Positions 29,081-38,844 of a stretch of DNA of 44,335 bases are shown here, piece by piece. The stretch is taken from assembly GCA_947593975.1 (NCBI GenBank), contig CANQDW010000006.1, positions 1 through 44,335 of the forward strand, in the 5' to 3' direction. The position numbers and the translations under genes are program-made. Positions within the stretch are counted from its first letter, which is position 1; each line of letters opens with the position of its first letter. The notes below the pieces were generated by a model that saw only the letters and a program-made list of their open reading frames with translations, did not search any database and was not told the DNA's origin. This DNA is from an uncultured Lachnospiraceae bacterium (GTDB lineage Bacteria > Bacillota > Clostridia > Lachnospirales > Lachnospiraceae).

Positions 29081-29257
29081 ATGATGAGGAACGATATATT
29101 TTGGAAAAGATTTGAAAAGTCAGGGAAGGTTGAGGATTATCTGGAATATGCGTGTACAACGGAGGATTCTTTGGAAGACGCCGTGATAGGGGACGTTATA
29201 GAGGATAAGCCGATGGTGATCCTGCCGGGATATGACGACAGTATTCAAATCTATTAA
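29081..29257 (+). CDS. yqzL: YqzL-family small protein
   Basis: Small protein of 58 residues with no established function. The start at 29081 is chosen because AAGGGAG lies six bases upstream; an in-frame start inside era is possible but has no ribosome binding site. The N-terminal part (F-W-K-R-F-E-K-S-G-K-V-E-D-Y-L) resembles YqzL of Bacillus, and the position between era and recO is the same as in that genus. The rest is acidic and ends P-G-Y-D-D-S-I-Q-I-Y, longer than the Bacillus protein as I recall it. Confidence 0.8.
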   Translation: MMRNDIFWKRFEKSGKVEDYLEYACTTEDSLEDAVIGDVIEDKPMVILPGYDDSIQIY

Positions 29258-29287
29258 AACTTTGCCAAATGAGGAGTTTGGGGCTGT

Positions 29288-30034
29288 ATGACGGCAGAAA
29301 CTGTTATGGGTATGGTAATATCATCGCAGAACATAGGTGAGACTGACAGGAGAATAGTTCTGCTCACCAGGGAAAAGGGCAAGATAGCGGCTTTTGCAAG
29401 AGGGGCGGTTAAACCGAAGAACCCTCTTGTATCGGCTGCGCAGCCCTTTACCTTTGGTGAGTTTTTTATTTATCCGGGGAGAGATTCATATACCGTGACT
29501 AAGGCTGAAGTTTCAAAGCACTTTGATTTTGTACGAAAAAGCCTTGATAAATATTATTATGCTTCGTATATGTGTGAACTGGCTGATTATTATACAAGGG
29601 AGAACCTTGACGCGAGCGATGTACTGCTTTTGCTGTACCGTTCGTTTCAGGCGCTTATGTCGGATGCGACAGACGACGGGCTCATACGGTACATATATGA
29701 ATGGAGGATGCTTTGTATTAACGGCGAGATGCCGGATGTATTTAGGTGCAGAAAGTGCGGGAGCGAAAATGTGACTCGTTTTTCCGTACAGGGACAGTGC
29801 GTATTTTGCGATGAGTGCGAAAAAGGAAATGACAGCGCGGAAAAACTGATGCCGGCGGCGCTTTATGCGCTTAGGTATATCGCGGCGTCGCCTCTTAGCG
29901 AACTGTTTTCGTTTAAAGTGTCCGAACAGGTATACGCTCAGCTTAAAGATATAACGGACAGGTACATAAAAATGCATAGGAGATATGAATTTAATTCGCT
30001 GCGCTTTATAGAAGAAAATATAATAAAAACTTGA
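29288..30034 (+). CDS. recO: DNA repair protein RecO
   Basis: RecO anneals single strands and helps load RecA with RecR in gap repair. The 248 residues have an N-terminal OB-fold (about 1-80) and a helical C-terminal part with a four-cysteine zinc finger (C-R-K-C at 154-157 and C-V-F-C at 171-174, with another cysteine at 177), as in most non-enterobacterial RecO proteins. GAGGAG stands upstream. It lies 30 bases after yqzL and about 70 bases before glyS. Confidence 0.95.
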   Translation: MTAETVMGMVISSQNIGETDRRIVLLTREKGKIAAFARGAVKPKNPLVSAAQPFTFGEFFIYPGRDSYTVTKAEVSKHFDFVRKSLDKYYYASYMCELADYYTRENLDASDVLLLLYRSFQALMSDATDDGLIRYIYEWRMLCINGEMPDVFRCRKCGSENVTRFSVQGQCVFCDECEKGNDSAEKLMPAALYALRYIAASPLSELFSFKVSEQVYAQLKDITDRYIKMHRRYEFNSLRFIEENIIKT

Positions 30035-30103
30035 AAATGTGGGTGCGCGATAGTAAAATATAGAACAAATATGTTACAGCGAATAAAAGAAAGGAAGTCA
30101 ATT

Positions 30104-31492
30104 ATGGAAAAAACAATGGAAAAAATAGCTGCCCTGGCAAAGGCAAGAGGATTTATATATCCGGGTTCAGAGATATATGGCGGATTGGCAAATACATGGG
30201 ATTACGGCAATCTCGGCGTTGAACTCAAGAACAATGTGAAAAATGCCTGGTGGAGTAAATTTGTACGCGAATCGCCGTATAACGTAGGCGTTGACTGCGC
30301 CATACTTATGAATCCTCAGACATGGGTTGCGTCGGGACATCTCGGGGGATTTTCGGACCCGCTCATGGACTGCAGGGAATGTCATGAGAGGTTCAGGGCC
30401 GATAAGCTTATTGAAGATTATATGCAGGATAACGGTATTGCGATAGAGGGCACCGTGGATTCATGGTCCCATGAAGAAATGAAAAAATACATAGACGATA
30501 ACAATATTACATGCCCGTCGTGCGGCAAGCATGATTTTACCGATATACGTGAATTCAATCTTATGTTTAAGACATTCCAGGGCGTTACGGAAGATGCGAA
30601 AAATACCGTCTATCTCCGTCCGGAAACTGCGCAGGGCATATTCGTCAATTTTAAAAATGTACAGAGGACTTCAAGGAAGAAGATCCCTTTCGGAATAGGA
30701 CAGATAGGAAAATCCTTCCGTAATGAGATCACGCCGGGTAATTTCACTTTCAGGACAAGGGAATTTGAGCAGATGGAACTTGAATTCTTCTGTGAGCCGG
30801 GCACGGACCTGGAATGGTTCGCTTACTGGAAACAGTTCTGCATTGAGTGGCTTAAGAGCCTTGGCATCAAAGAGGAAGAGATGAGATACCGCGACCATGA
30901 CAAGGAAGAGCTTTCTTTCTACAGCAATGCTACAACCGATATAGAATTTTTATTCCCGTTCGGCTGGGGAGAACTCTGGGGAATTGCCGACAGGACCGAT
31001 TACGACCTTACGCAGCACCAGAACGTATCGCATGAAGATATGAGTTATTTTGATGACGAGAAAAAGGAAAAATACATCCCGTATGTAATAGAACCGTCTC
31101 TTGGCGCGGACAGGGTAACGCTTGCATTTTTATGCAGCGCTTATGATGAAGAGGAGATAGGAGAAGGGGACGTGCGTACGGTGTTACATTTCCATCCTGC
31201 GATCGCACCGGTTAAAGTCGGGGTTCTGCCTTTGTCGAAAAAACTTTCGGAGCCGGCGCAGAAGATATATAACGAACTGTCTAAGAAGTACAACTGTGAA
31301 TTTGACGACAGGGGCAATATAGGCAAACGGTACCGCAGGCAGGATGAGATCGGCACGCCTTTCTGCGTAACGTATGATTTTGATTCCGAAGAAGACGGAT
31401 GCGTTACCGTAAGGGATCGTGACAGCATGGCCCAGGAAAGGATAAAGATAGAAGAACTTGCCGGATATTTTGAGAAAAAAATGTCTTTTTAA
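30104..31492 (+). CDS. glyS: Glycyl-tRNA synthetase, single-chain (alpha2) type
   Basis: Class II synthetase charging tRNA-Gly. The start at 30104 follows AAAGGAAG and gives 462 residues, the usual size of the homodimeric type; an in-frame ATG at 30071 would add 11 residues but lacks a good ribosome binding site. Features are the early [12 protein letters not shown] motif, a zinc-binding-like insertion with C-R-E-C and C-P-S-C pairs (residues about 90-145), motif 2 around F-R-N-E-I-T-P, motif 3 around E-P-S-L-G-A-D-R, and the C-terminal anticodon-binding domain. Bacillus uses a homodimeric enzyme too, whereas many other bacteria use the alpha2beta2 type. The stop codon overlaps the stop of the convergent gene by four bases. 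Confidence 0.96.
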   Translation: MEKTMEKIAALAKARGFIYPGSEIYGGLANTWDYGNLGVELKNNVKNAWWSKFVRESPYNVGVDCAILMNPQTWVASGHLGGFSDPLMDCRECHERFRADKLIEDYMQDNGIAIEGTVDSWSHEEMKKYIDDNNITCPSCGKHDFTDIREFNLMFKTFQGVTEDAKNTVYLRPETAQGIFVNFKNVQRTSRKKIPFGIGQIGKSFRNEITPGNFTFRTREFEQMELEFFCEPGTDLEWFAYWKQFCIEWLKSLGIKEEEMRYRDHDKEELSFYSNATTDIEFLFPFGWGELWGIADRTDYDLTQHQNVSHEDMSYFDDEKKEKYIPYVIEPSLGADRVTLAFLCSAYDEEEIGEGDVRTVLHFHPAIAPVKVGVLPLSKKLSEPAQKIYNELSKKYNCEFDDRGNIGKRYRRQDEIGTPFCVTYDFDSEEDGCVTVRDRDSMAQERIKIEELAGYFEKKMSF

Positions 31493-32319
31493 ATACGGCC
31501 TGTGAGCTTTAGAAGGTATGGTATCGTCTCTTCAAAGTCGATGCCATACCAGTTATGTTTTTGGTTTTTAACAGTGGCTTTAAGCGTGTATGAAGTATAT
31601 TCCACTGCGATCTTTGCAGCTTCTTCTGCGCAGTATCCGTTAAGCAGCGCGCCTGAAAATGTGCTTGCAAACAGATCGCCCGTTCCGTGAAAAACTCCCT
31701 TTATATCAGGTTTAAAATATTCAAATATGCTCCCGTCTTCAAATCTTGCAACAATACCGTTTTCATTTCCTTTTATAACGCTGGTTATGATTATATTTGA
31801 GGCGCCGGATGCTGTAAGGATATCAAATATTTCCGTTATATAATCCATATCGTAACCGGTACGGCAGTCAAGTCCCGCCATAAATGCGGCTTCGGTAATG
31901 TTAGGCAGGATGTAGCGCGCTTTTTTAGCTATCTTTGCAACAGCTTTTGCATATTCTTCATCAAATCCCGGATATATCTTTCCGTTATCGGCAAATACGG
32001 GGTCTGCGATCGTAAGCGTGTTATCGCCCGCAAAAGTATCGTAAAAGTCAAGCAGCATACCTATATGGCTTATGCTTCCGAGATATCCGGATAAGATTGC
32101 GTCAAAGCGTATATCAAGTGTTTTCCAGTGGCTTACCACGGACGTGATGTTGTCGGAAAGGTCGCAGAAAGTAAAGCCCGGAAACATAGTATGGGCCGAA
32201 AGGACCGCGGTCGGTATTATTGAAGTCTCTATACCCATTGCCGATATAATGGGAAGAGCTATTGTCTGTGAACATTTTCCTATACACGATATATCCTGTA
32301 TGCTTACAAGTCTTTTCAT
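31489..32319 (-). CDS. Pyridoxamine/pyridoxal kinase (PfkB-like fold)
   Basis: Phosphorylates vitamin B6 vitamers to feed pyridoxal 5'-phosphate salvage in the cytosol. The 276 residues open with [14 protein letters not shown], typical of clostridial pyridoxamine kinases, contain P-T-A-V-L-S-A-H-T and the phosphate-binding G-T-G-D at 212-215 with its catalytic Asp215. The start has GAGG eight bases upstream. It is convergent with glyS with a four-base overlap and divergent from the subtilisin-like protease gene. PdxY-like and ThiD-like proteins are related, but the N-terminal motif favours a pyridoxamine kinase. Confidence 0.9.
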   Translation of the reverse strand: MKRLVSIQDISCIGKCSQTIALPIISAMGIETSIIPTAVLSAHTMFPGFTFCDLSDNITSVVSHWKTLDIRFDAILSGYLGSISHIGMLLDFYDTFAGDNTLTIADPVFADNGKIYPGFDEEYAKAVAKIAKKARYILPNITEAAFMAGLDCRTGYDMDYITEIFDILTASGASNIIITSVIKGNENGIVARFEDGSIFEYFKPDIKGVFHGTGDLFASTFSGALLNGYCAEEAAKIAVEYTSYTLKATVKNQKHNWYGIDFEETIPYLLKLTGRI

Positions 32320-32420
32320 AACAAAACCTCAATTTGCCTGTTTGATAATAATTGTACCGTATGTTAATATTATATATATAATCCCGTGATTTTTAAATAG
32401 TAAATTGGGAGAGTGGTATA
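32320..32420. promoter_or_regulatory. Divergent control region of the B6 kinase and S8 protease genes
   Basis: A 101-base AT-rich gap. On the plus strand TTGTAC (32352-32357) is followed after 17 bases by TATATA (32375-32380), overlapping TATAAT (32377-32382). A minus-strand TATAAT (32374-32369) overlaps these boxes but has only a weak -35 match. The overlap would make the two promoters mutually exclusive. Confidence 0.4.
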
Positions 32421-34505
32421 ATGAAAAATACCGGAGTCATATATATAGCTGCGCTTTTATTTTTGTCAGCCTGCTTTTTACATAATAGCACAATCTGCGC
32501 CGCAGATAAATACGGTTCTTTTAATATTGTCTTTTCGGTATATGGCGGCTGCAGTTATGAAGAGAAAGAAAATGATTACCGTCTTGAGCATATAAGCGAA
32601 CTTTTTTCAGACGACGGGTTTGGCGCGGCAAAATATTATTCTGCAACTGTAGAATATAGTAAATCCGCATACAGCGAGGAAGAAATAATCGATATCATAA
32701 AGGAACGTGAAGGTTTTTTGGAAGTGTCGCGGGATGAAGTTATGTATTCCGAGGCCGTGCCTGATATGCGTTTCGATCCGTATATGCAGAAACAATGGTA
32801 TCTGGATAATATAAATGCGTACAGCGCGTGGGATATGCTTTCTAAAGGCCCCGGAGAAAATACTGTGGTCGCGGTCATTGATTCCGGAGTTAATTATGAA
32901 CATGAGGATCTTCGTAACAATATGTGGATCAATGCAGCTGAAGTATATGGTGTTAAAGGCGCGGATGATGACGGAAACGGAGTTGCGGACGACATATACG
33001 GGGCGTGTTTTTATACCGGTGATCAGGGAAACAGCGATGTTACCGGGGATCCGTATGATACGGATGATAACGGACACGGAACCCATGTGGCGGGGATCAT
33101 CGCCATGTCGGGCGGTAACGGAGGCGGAAGGGGGATTGCTTACGCTTCCAAGATAATGGCTGTAAAGGCGGGAGGTTCAGACGGGAAATTCCTTGTGTCG
33201 GATGTAATATCCGCAGTAAATTATGCGGTAAAAATGGGCGCTGACGTTATAAATATGTCGTTTGGCGCAGTAAACAGATCGGACGTGCTTGAAAGCCTGC
33301 TTAAGAAGGCGTCGCAAAAGAGCGTTTTAGTTGCCGCGGCCGGCAATGAACAGACGTCAACCGCCGCCGAGAAAATGTATCCCGCTGCATATCCGTTTGT
33401 AATAGGAGTAATGGCGACGGATGCCGATGATAAGGTCGCAGAGTGGTCTAATTATGATACAAGGGATAACAATGTGATCACATATGACATCGCGGCGCCG
33501 GGAGTAAATATATATTCCACGGTATTTGACAACAAATACAGATACATGAGCGGAACTTCAATGGCGGCGCCCGTAGTTTCGGCAGCGGCGGCTGTAGTAT
33601 ATGGCAGCGCGCGCGAAAAAAACATAGCGGATCCTGCAAAGTATACGTTCGGGCAGATCGTTAATTCATCAGCAAAAAAGGCGGTATATAAAGACGGTTT
33701 AGGCAATGAATATACATATCCCGGATTAAATCTTTATAGTGCCGTTACGGAAAAACCGTCGCTCAATATGAATGTATGCGGGTTTAACTATAAGACATCG
33801 GAGAGCGGCGAGGTATCTTCGTATCTTGTATCCCTGAACGATGAAAAAGGATATATATACTGCGGTTATGACATACAAAATACGTGGGGCGCGGCAAAAA
33901 ATGTTACCGTGGATATGACGACTGACAGCAGCCTGTGCAGAGTAGTGAAAGGAAACAGCGCAGCCGGCGACATAGATGCGTGCGGAGTAAAAAGCGTTCC
34001 CTGCAGCGGCAGCGACGCGATGATAATTGAATTTAGCGGCAGGATCGGAGAAGTCTATGATATCCCGGTAAAATATCATGTGACCGGGCAGACAGACGGA
34101 AACAGTCCGGTAACGGTAGAACAGGAATATGAAGATGTGATAAGGGTATCGTTAAACCAAAATACCGCCGTGATGTCGTCAAACGCTTATACGCTGCCGG
34201 CGAAGTCCGGCGCAAAATCCGAAAAACCCGCGAAAGTTAAGAAGCTAAGGGTTATATACAAAAATAAAAAAGGCGGGAAAACAAAGGTAAAGCTTAAATG
34301 GAACAAGGCAGACGGCGCCAAAAAATATGTGGTATATTATTCGTCAAAGAAAAATAAGGGATTTAAAAAGCTTTGCAGATGTAAAAAAACCACATGTCGA
34401 CACACGTTTAAAGGAAGAAAAAGATACTATTACAAGGTAAGGGCATATGCAAAATCTGCAGGAAATAAAATATATGGGAAATACTCAAATACCGTGAGGG
34501 GATGA
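32421..34505 (+). CDS. Secreted subtilisin-like serine protease (S8)
   Basis: Extracellular protease of the subtilase family, 694 residues. An N-terminal signal segment (about 1-28) is followed by a prodomain-like region (30-125) and the catalytic domain: Asp154 (V-I-D-S-G-V), His219 (N-G-H-G-T-H-V-A-G), oxyanion Asn in A-A-A-G-N-E near 315, and Ser380 (S-G-T-S-M-A-A-P). The triad is complete. A beta domain then leads to a lysine-rich fibronectin III-like tail (about 600-694) resembling the tail of the metalloprotease-like protein at 7700-9430. L-S-A-C at 15-18 resembles a lipobox, but a conventional cleavage after I-C-A-A also fits, so lipidation is uncertain. GGGAGAG precedes the start; the RNase H gene follows after five bases. 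Confidence 0.93.
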   Translation: MKNTGVIYIAALLFLSACFLHNSTICAADKYGSFNIVFSVYGGCSYEEKENDYRLEHISELFSDDGFGAAKYYSATVEYSKSAYSEEEIIDIIKEREGFLEVSRDEVMYSEAVPDMRFDPYMQKQWYLDNINAYSAWDMLSKGPGENTVVAVIDSGVNYEHEDLRNNMWINAAEVYGVKGADDDGNGVADDIYGACFYTGDQGNSDVTGDPYDTDDNGHGTHVAGIIAMSGGNGGGRGIAYASKIMAVKAGGSDGKFLVSDVISAVNYAVKMGADVINMSFGAVNRSDVLESLLKKASQKSVLVAAAGNEQTSTAAEKMYPAAYPFVIGVMATDADDKVAEWSNYDTRDNNVITYDIAAPGVNIYSTVFDNKYRYMSGTSMAAPVVSAAAAVVYGSAREKNIADPAKYTFGQIVNSSAKKAVYKDGLGNEYTYPGLNLYSAVTEKPSLNMNVCGFNYKTSESGEVSSYLVSLNDEKGYIYCGYDIQNTWGAAKNVTVDMTTDSSLCRVVKGNSAAGDIDACGVKSVPCSGSDAMIIEFSGRIGEVYDIPVKYHVTGQTDGNSPVTVEQEYEDVIRVSLNQNTAVMSSNAYTLPAKSGAKSEKPAKVKKLRVIYKNKKGGKTKVKLKWNKADGAKKYVVYYSSKKNKGFKKLCRCKKTTCRHTFKGRKRYYYKVRAYAKSAGNKIYGKYSNTVRG

Positions 34506-34510
34506 TATAA

Positions 34511-35113
34511 ATGCCTGATAAATATTACGCAGTGCGAAACGGAAGAAAAACAGGGATATTTGATACATGGGAAGAATGTAAGGAGCAGGTTAGCGGATAT
34601 AAAAACGCCGAATACAAAAGCTTTAAAAATATAAATGATGCCGAGATATATATGGGATATGGAACGGAAGATATGCCGGGGCAGGATGAAGGGCGCGATG
34701 TAATGACGGCATATGTTGACGGAAGCTATTCCGCCGGTATCCCTGCGTTTTCTTACGGCCTTATAGCGCGCGTCGGGGATGAAGTCATACGCGACTGCAG
34801 GATGTATCAGGATGAAGATCTGATCGCAATGAGAAATGTCGCGGGTGAAATAAAAGGTTCCCAGGCGGCCATGGAGCTGGCGTTAAAAAAAGGATGTAAA
34901 AAGCTTAATATATATTACGATTATGCGGGAATCGCCAAATGGTGCCTCGGTGAATGGCGTACAAACAAAGAAGGCACCATGGCGTACAAAGCTTATTATG
35001 ATTCAATATGCGATAAGATTGATATATCATTCCATAAAGTCACGGGACATTCCGGCGACAAATATAATGATGAAGCGGACAGGCTTGCAAAGTCTGCCCT
35101 TGGGATTACATGA
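34511..35113 (+). CDS. Ribonuclease H with N-terminal RNA/DNA-hybrid binding domain
   Basis: Cleaves RNA in RNA-DNA hybrids during replication and repair. The 200 residues hold an N-terminal viroplasmin/hybrid-binding domain (about 4-48, with Y-Y-A-V-R-N-G-R-K-T-G-I-F) and an RNase H1 fold (about 68-198) with the acidic residues Asp70 (Y-V-D-G-S), Glu in G-E-I-K-G-S, Asp in Y-Y-D-Y-A-G and Asp in N-D-E-A-D. This layout matches eukaryotic-type RNase H1 found in Clostridia. It is translated directly after the S8 protease, with GAGGGGATGAT as ribosome binding site. Its last eight bases overlap the convergent ppk gene. Confidence 0.92.
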   Translation: MPDKYYAVRNGRKTGIFDTWEECKEQVSGYKNAEYKSFKNINDAEIYMGYGTEDMPGQDEGRDVMTAYVDGSYSAGIPAFSYGLIARVGDEVIRDCRMYQDEDLIAMRNVAGEIKGSQAAMELALKKGCKKLNIYYDYAGIAKWCLGEWRTNKEGTMAYKAYYDSICDKIDISFHKVTGHSGDKYNDEADRLAKSALGIT

Positions 35114-37244
35114 TATCATCCGGGCGTGTGATAGGTTCAAACGTACGTGATGAAATTTTTTCTTTCTTATGCATCTTAGTGGATTTTTCAGCTTCCTTGC
35201 AGAAATATTCCTGTGAATTAAGCGGTTTGTTCCCGTATGGGGAGACATGCTGGTAGGAGCTGTCGGGAAGCTTGATCCTTGTTTTCACATTATCTTTTAA
35301 TTGTATATCGAGGATATGCTTTATGCGTTCTTTGAGATTTTCTTCTTCAACAGGGAAGAGGATCTCAACACGTTTGTCGAGGTTGCGCGGCATCCAGTCG
35401 GCGCTTCCCATATATATATCTTCGTATCCGTCGTTGTAGAAATAAAATATCCTTGCGTGCTCAAGGAAATTGCCTACGATGGAATGCACGCTTATATTGT
35501 CACTTACCCCGGCAATGCCTACCTTAAGGCAGCAGATGCCTCTTATTATCAGTTCTATTTTTACGCCTGCGGCAGACGCCTCATAAAGAGCGGCAATGAT
35601 ATCGGCATCGCACAGGGAGTTCATTTTTGCGATTATATGGGCTTTTTTGCCTTCACGCGCATGAGCCGTCTCGTTTTGGATACATTCCATGAATTTGTCT
35701 CTGAGACGGAGCGGCGCAAGCGTAAGCTTGTTCCATGCAAGGGGCTCGGAATAACCGGAAAGCATATTGAATACGGCGGTAGCGTCTTCGCCTATTGGCC
35801 TTGAACATGTGAACAGCCCCATATCTGTGTATAATTTGGCGGTTGAATCGTTGTAATTGCCTGTGCCGAGGTGGACATAGCGTCTTATGCCGTCGTCTTC
35901 GCGCCGTACTACAAGTGTAATCTTGCTGTGCGTCTTTAATCCGACAAGCCCGTATATAACGTGGCAGCCTGCCTGTTCAAGTTTTCTTGCCCATATGATA
36001 TTATTTTCCTCGTCAAACCGGGCTTTAAGTTCCACAAGTACCGAAACCTGCTTGCCGTTCTCGGCGGCAAGCGCAAGAGACGATATAATGGGCGAATGGC
36101 TGCTTACGCGGTAAAGCGTTTGTTTTATCGCCAGCACATCGGGATCCGTGGCGGCGTTTCTCACGAAATCTACAACAGGGTCAAACGACTGGTAAGGATG
36201 GAATAAAAGTATATCCCTGTTTCTTATCTGCGAGAATATATCCTGTTCGGGATCTATTTCGGGAACGGGCTGCGGTTTGTAAGGTTTGTTTTTTAAATGG
36301 TCAAATCCTTCCAGACCATATATTTTCATGAAAAATGTAAGATCCAAAGGGCCGTTTACCATATAAAGGTCTTCGTCTGATATATTAAAATCTTTCCTGA
36401 GGTAATTTAAAAGCCTTTCGTCAATGCCGTTTTCAACTTCCAGTTTGATTACCTCTCCCCACTGCCTTTTCTTTATCTGTCTTTCTATCTCTGTAAGAAG
36501 GTCGGCCGCTTCGTCTTCGTCAAGCGTAAGGTCTGCGTTGCGCATAACCCTGTAGGGATACGCGCATATTACGTCATAGTTAAGGAACAGCTTATCTATG
36601 TTTTTTTCGATGATCTGTTCAAGGAGTATGAGCGATATGCTTTCAGGATCATGCGAAGGTATCCTTACGAGCCTTGGGAGCACGGAAGGAACCTGTACGG
36701 TGGCAAATTCGTATTCCCCGTCGGTTTTCTGGTTTTGCAGCAGCGCCGCGATGTTAAGCGATTTGTTCCTTATAAGCGGAAACGGACGCGATGAGTCAAC
36801 CGCCATCGGAGTAAGAACCGGATATACCTCGCGCATAAAATAACGGTCCACGAATTCCTCCTGCTCGGAGGAAAGGTCCTCATGGTTAGGCACGAGTATG
36901 ATCTTGTTGTCCTTTAAGAGAGGAAGAAACGATGCGTTATACATTTCATACTGCGTATCGACGAGGACATGTTCCTTAAGGCTTATTTCTTCAAGCTGCT
37001 TTGCGGGAGTCATGCCTGAAATGTCAGGTTTGGTATATCCCGCATGAACCATGTCTTTAAGCGAGGCAACACGTATCATTACAAATTCGTCCAGATTGGA
37101 TGAAGTTATGCTGAGGAATTTCAGGCGTTCAAATAAAGGGAGCGAAGTATCGCAGGCTTCGCTGAGTACCCTGTAATTAAATTCGATCCAGCTGAGTTCG
37201 CGGTTGTCAAAGTATTCATGTTTTTTGTAAATAGATTTATACAT
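35106..37244 (-). CDS. ppk: Polyphosphate kinase 1
   Basis: Membrane-associated enzyme that reversibly polymerises ATP gamma-phosphate into polyphosphate. The 712 residues show the N-terminal helical domain (N-R-E-L-S-W-I-E-F-N near 16-25), the head domain and two phospholipase D-like C-terminal domains with the phospho-accepting His439 (G-L-K-T-H-S-K) and the following Y-V-H-L-G-T-G-N-Y-N. Length is standard. Its start overlaps the end of ppx by eight bases, so the two are translationally coupled. The stop codon lies inside the convergent RNase H gene. Confidence 0.96.
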   Translation of the reverse strand: MYKSIYKKHEYFDNRELSWIEFNYRVLSEACDTSLPLFERLKFLSITSSNLDEFVMIRVASLKDMVHAGYTKPDISGMTPAKQLEEISLKEHVLVDTQYEMYNASFLPLLKDNKIILVPNHEDLSSEQEEFVDRYFMREVYPVLTPMAVDSSRPFPLIRNKSLNIAALLQNQKTDGEYEFATVQVPSVLPRLVRIPSHDPESISLILLEQIIEKNIDKLFLNYDVICAYPYRVMRNADLTLDEDEAADLLTEIERQIKKRQWGEVIKLEVENGIDERLLNYLRKDFNISDEDLYMVNGPLDLTFFMKIYGLEGFDHLKNKPYKPQPVPEIDPEQDIFSQIRNRDILLFHPYQSFDPVVDFVRNAATDPDVLAIKQTLYRVSSHSPIISSLALAAENGKQVSVLVELKARFDEENNIIWARKLEQAGCHVIYGLVGLKTHSKITLVVRREDDGIRRYVHLGTGNYNDSTAKLYTDMGLFTCSRPIGEDATAVFNMLSGYSEPLAWNKLTLAPLRLRDKFMECIQNETAHAREGKKAHIIAKMNSLCDADIIAALYEASAAGVKIELIIRGICCLKVGIAGVSDNISVHSIVGNFLEHARIFYFYNDGYEDIYMGSADWMPRNLDKRVEILFPVEEENLKERIKHILDIQLKDNVKTRIKLPDSSYQHVSPYGNKPLNSQEYFCKEAEKSTKMHKKEKISSRTFEPITRPDDIM

Positions 37245-38781
37245 TGTTTATCCTCCTTTGCTTAAGCACAGGTTTGATTCCGAAAGTCTGTTCAAAGAAG
37301 CCTGTCGACTGGCTGAAATAAGCCTGTTCAAGCGCCAGGTCCATGAAAGATTCGGCATTTATTATAAGTTTGTCGTTCTTAAAAGATATCTTTATGTGTG
37401 AAAGCTTCTGTTTTTTGCTTGTATCAAGATCGTTGCATATCCTGAACAGCGCGGTAAGTTTTGCGGTCTTGATATAATCTTCTTCTGAAAGGCCGCCTTC
37501 CATGTCGCTATAGGACGGGAAGTTATAAGTGTGATGCCTGACTATATTGGCGATTATCGTACTTTCATTTGATGAAAGCCCGATGATCTCGGAGGAACGG
37601 ATAATGTCATATGAATTCTCAGATACTTCCTGGAAATTAACGAACGCTCCGCAGTCGTGCAGGATAATGGCAACACGCAGAAGCAGCAGATCCCTTTCGT
37701 TAAGTCCGCTGATCTTTTTCATGCTGTCAAATATTTTCTGCGCGATCTTTTCAACATGTTCGGTATGTTTCAGGTTGGAACTGTATCTTGACGCCAGTTT
37801 CCTGGAGGCGGATATAATATCCAGTGAAAAATCGCGCTGCTGCCTGATCTTATGTTTGGCGGTTGCATATTCCGCGGCCATTCCGTCGCAAAGGTCGGTC
37901 GAGTTAAATTTGATGAAATGAGCGTGGTTGATATCCATTATTTTTTTGTATATCATTGCGGTAGGAAGTATAAGGCGCGCCTGTTCTTCCGAAGTTTCGG
38001 CAATATGAGCCAGATCTCTTGGCGAATGTGTATACAGCGCTTTGTATACGTCGTTCATTTCATCCGCGGAAAGTATGGCTTTGTCAGGATAATAGCTGTG
38101 TATGTATTTCTGGAGCGTGCGTATGCCCTCGCCTACGGCAAGTATCGTGTTTATCTTATATTCATGGAAGTGGTTTGTATATGATGTATATATATCGCCC
38201 TCAATATATTCCGAAAGAAGGTCATTGTAACTGTCTGTAGTACGTTCAAGGCTTCCGAGAAACTCGTTGATCCTTATTGAGCCGAGCCTGAGATTCTGGG
38301 ATACCTGCATAAGGCCGCCCGTAAAGCATGTGGCCTGGGAACTTCCCGAACCTACTTCCACAACTAAAGCCCCGTTGTTTATTATATCGTTAAAATCAGG
38401 TTCATTAAGCGATATGGCCTGAAAAAGGAGATATCTCTGTTCGGCATTGCCGAGCATGTGCACTTCAAGGCCCGCGCGCACGCGTATGCGGTCAAGCAAA
38501 AAATGCCTGTTGGCCGCTTCACGTATTGAGCTTGTTGAACACGCTCTGTAATCGGTTACTCCGAAATCAGCCATAACTTTAGTAAAACCGTTAAGTACGT
38601 CGCACAATTCGTTTATAAGGTGGTTGGATATATGACCGCTTGCGTAAGTGTCGCTTCCAAGCTCCATTATATGCCGTATGTGCGTGAGCTGCTTAATGGA
38701 ATTCTTTTTTTCAATCTGGAAAATCTTCATTGATACTTCGTTAGAACCAACATCTATTGCTGCAAAAGTACTCACCGGCAT
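37237..38781 (-). CDS. ppx: Exopolyphosphatase / pppGpp phosphohydrolase, Ppx/GppA family
   Basis: Releases terminal phosphate from polyphosphate and may hydrolyse pppGpp. The start at 38781 is chosen because AAGGGGG stands eight bases upstream and the protein then begins directly with the ASKHA fold (A-A-I-D-V-G-S-N-E); an ATG nine codons earlier lacks a site. Of 514 residues, the first 300 or so form the actin-like phosphatase domains (second phosphate loop V-E-V-G-S-G-S-S near 145) and the remainder an HD-type domain with H-D-C at 375-377. It is the first gene of a two-gene unit with ppk, so synthesis and breakdown of polyphosphate are encoded together. Confidence 0.92.
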   Translation of the reverse strand: MPVSTFAAIDVGSNEVSMKIFQIEKKNSIKQLTHIRHIMELGSDTYASGHISNHLINELCDVLNGFTKVMADFGVTDYRACSTSSIREAANRHFLLDRIRVRAGLEVHMLGNAEQRYLLFQAISLNEPDFNDIINNGALVVEVGSGSSQATCFTGGLMQVSQNLRLGSIRINEFLGSLERTTDSYNDLLSEYIEGDIYTSYTNHFHEYKINTILAVGEGIRTLQKYIHSYYPDKAILSADEMNDVYKALYTHSPRDLAHIAETSEEQARLILPTAMIYKKIMDINHAHFIKFNSTDLCDGMAAEYATAKHKIRQQRDFSLDIISASRKLASRYSSNLKHTEHVEKIAQKIFDSMKKISGLNERDLLLLRVAIILHDCGAFVNFQEVSENSYDIIRSSEIIGLSSNESTIIANIVRHHTYNFPSYSDMEGGLSEEDYIKTAKLTALFRICNDLDTSKKQKLSHIKISFKNDKLIINAESFMDLALEQAYFSQSTGFFEQTFGIKPVLKQRRINNV

Positions 38782-38844
38782 GATAAAACCCCCTTTTTTG
38801 ATACGCATTTTATTAATGCAGACTAAATTTATATTATTAAATAA

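Noticed and set aside
32463-32476. Lipobox in the S8 protease
   Set aside because: L-S-A-C fits a lipobox, but the following residues also give a normal signal peptidase I site (C-A-A), so a lipoprotein call is not supported over simple secretion.
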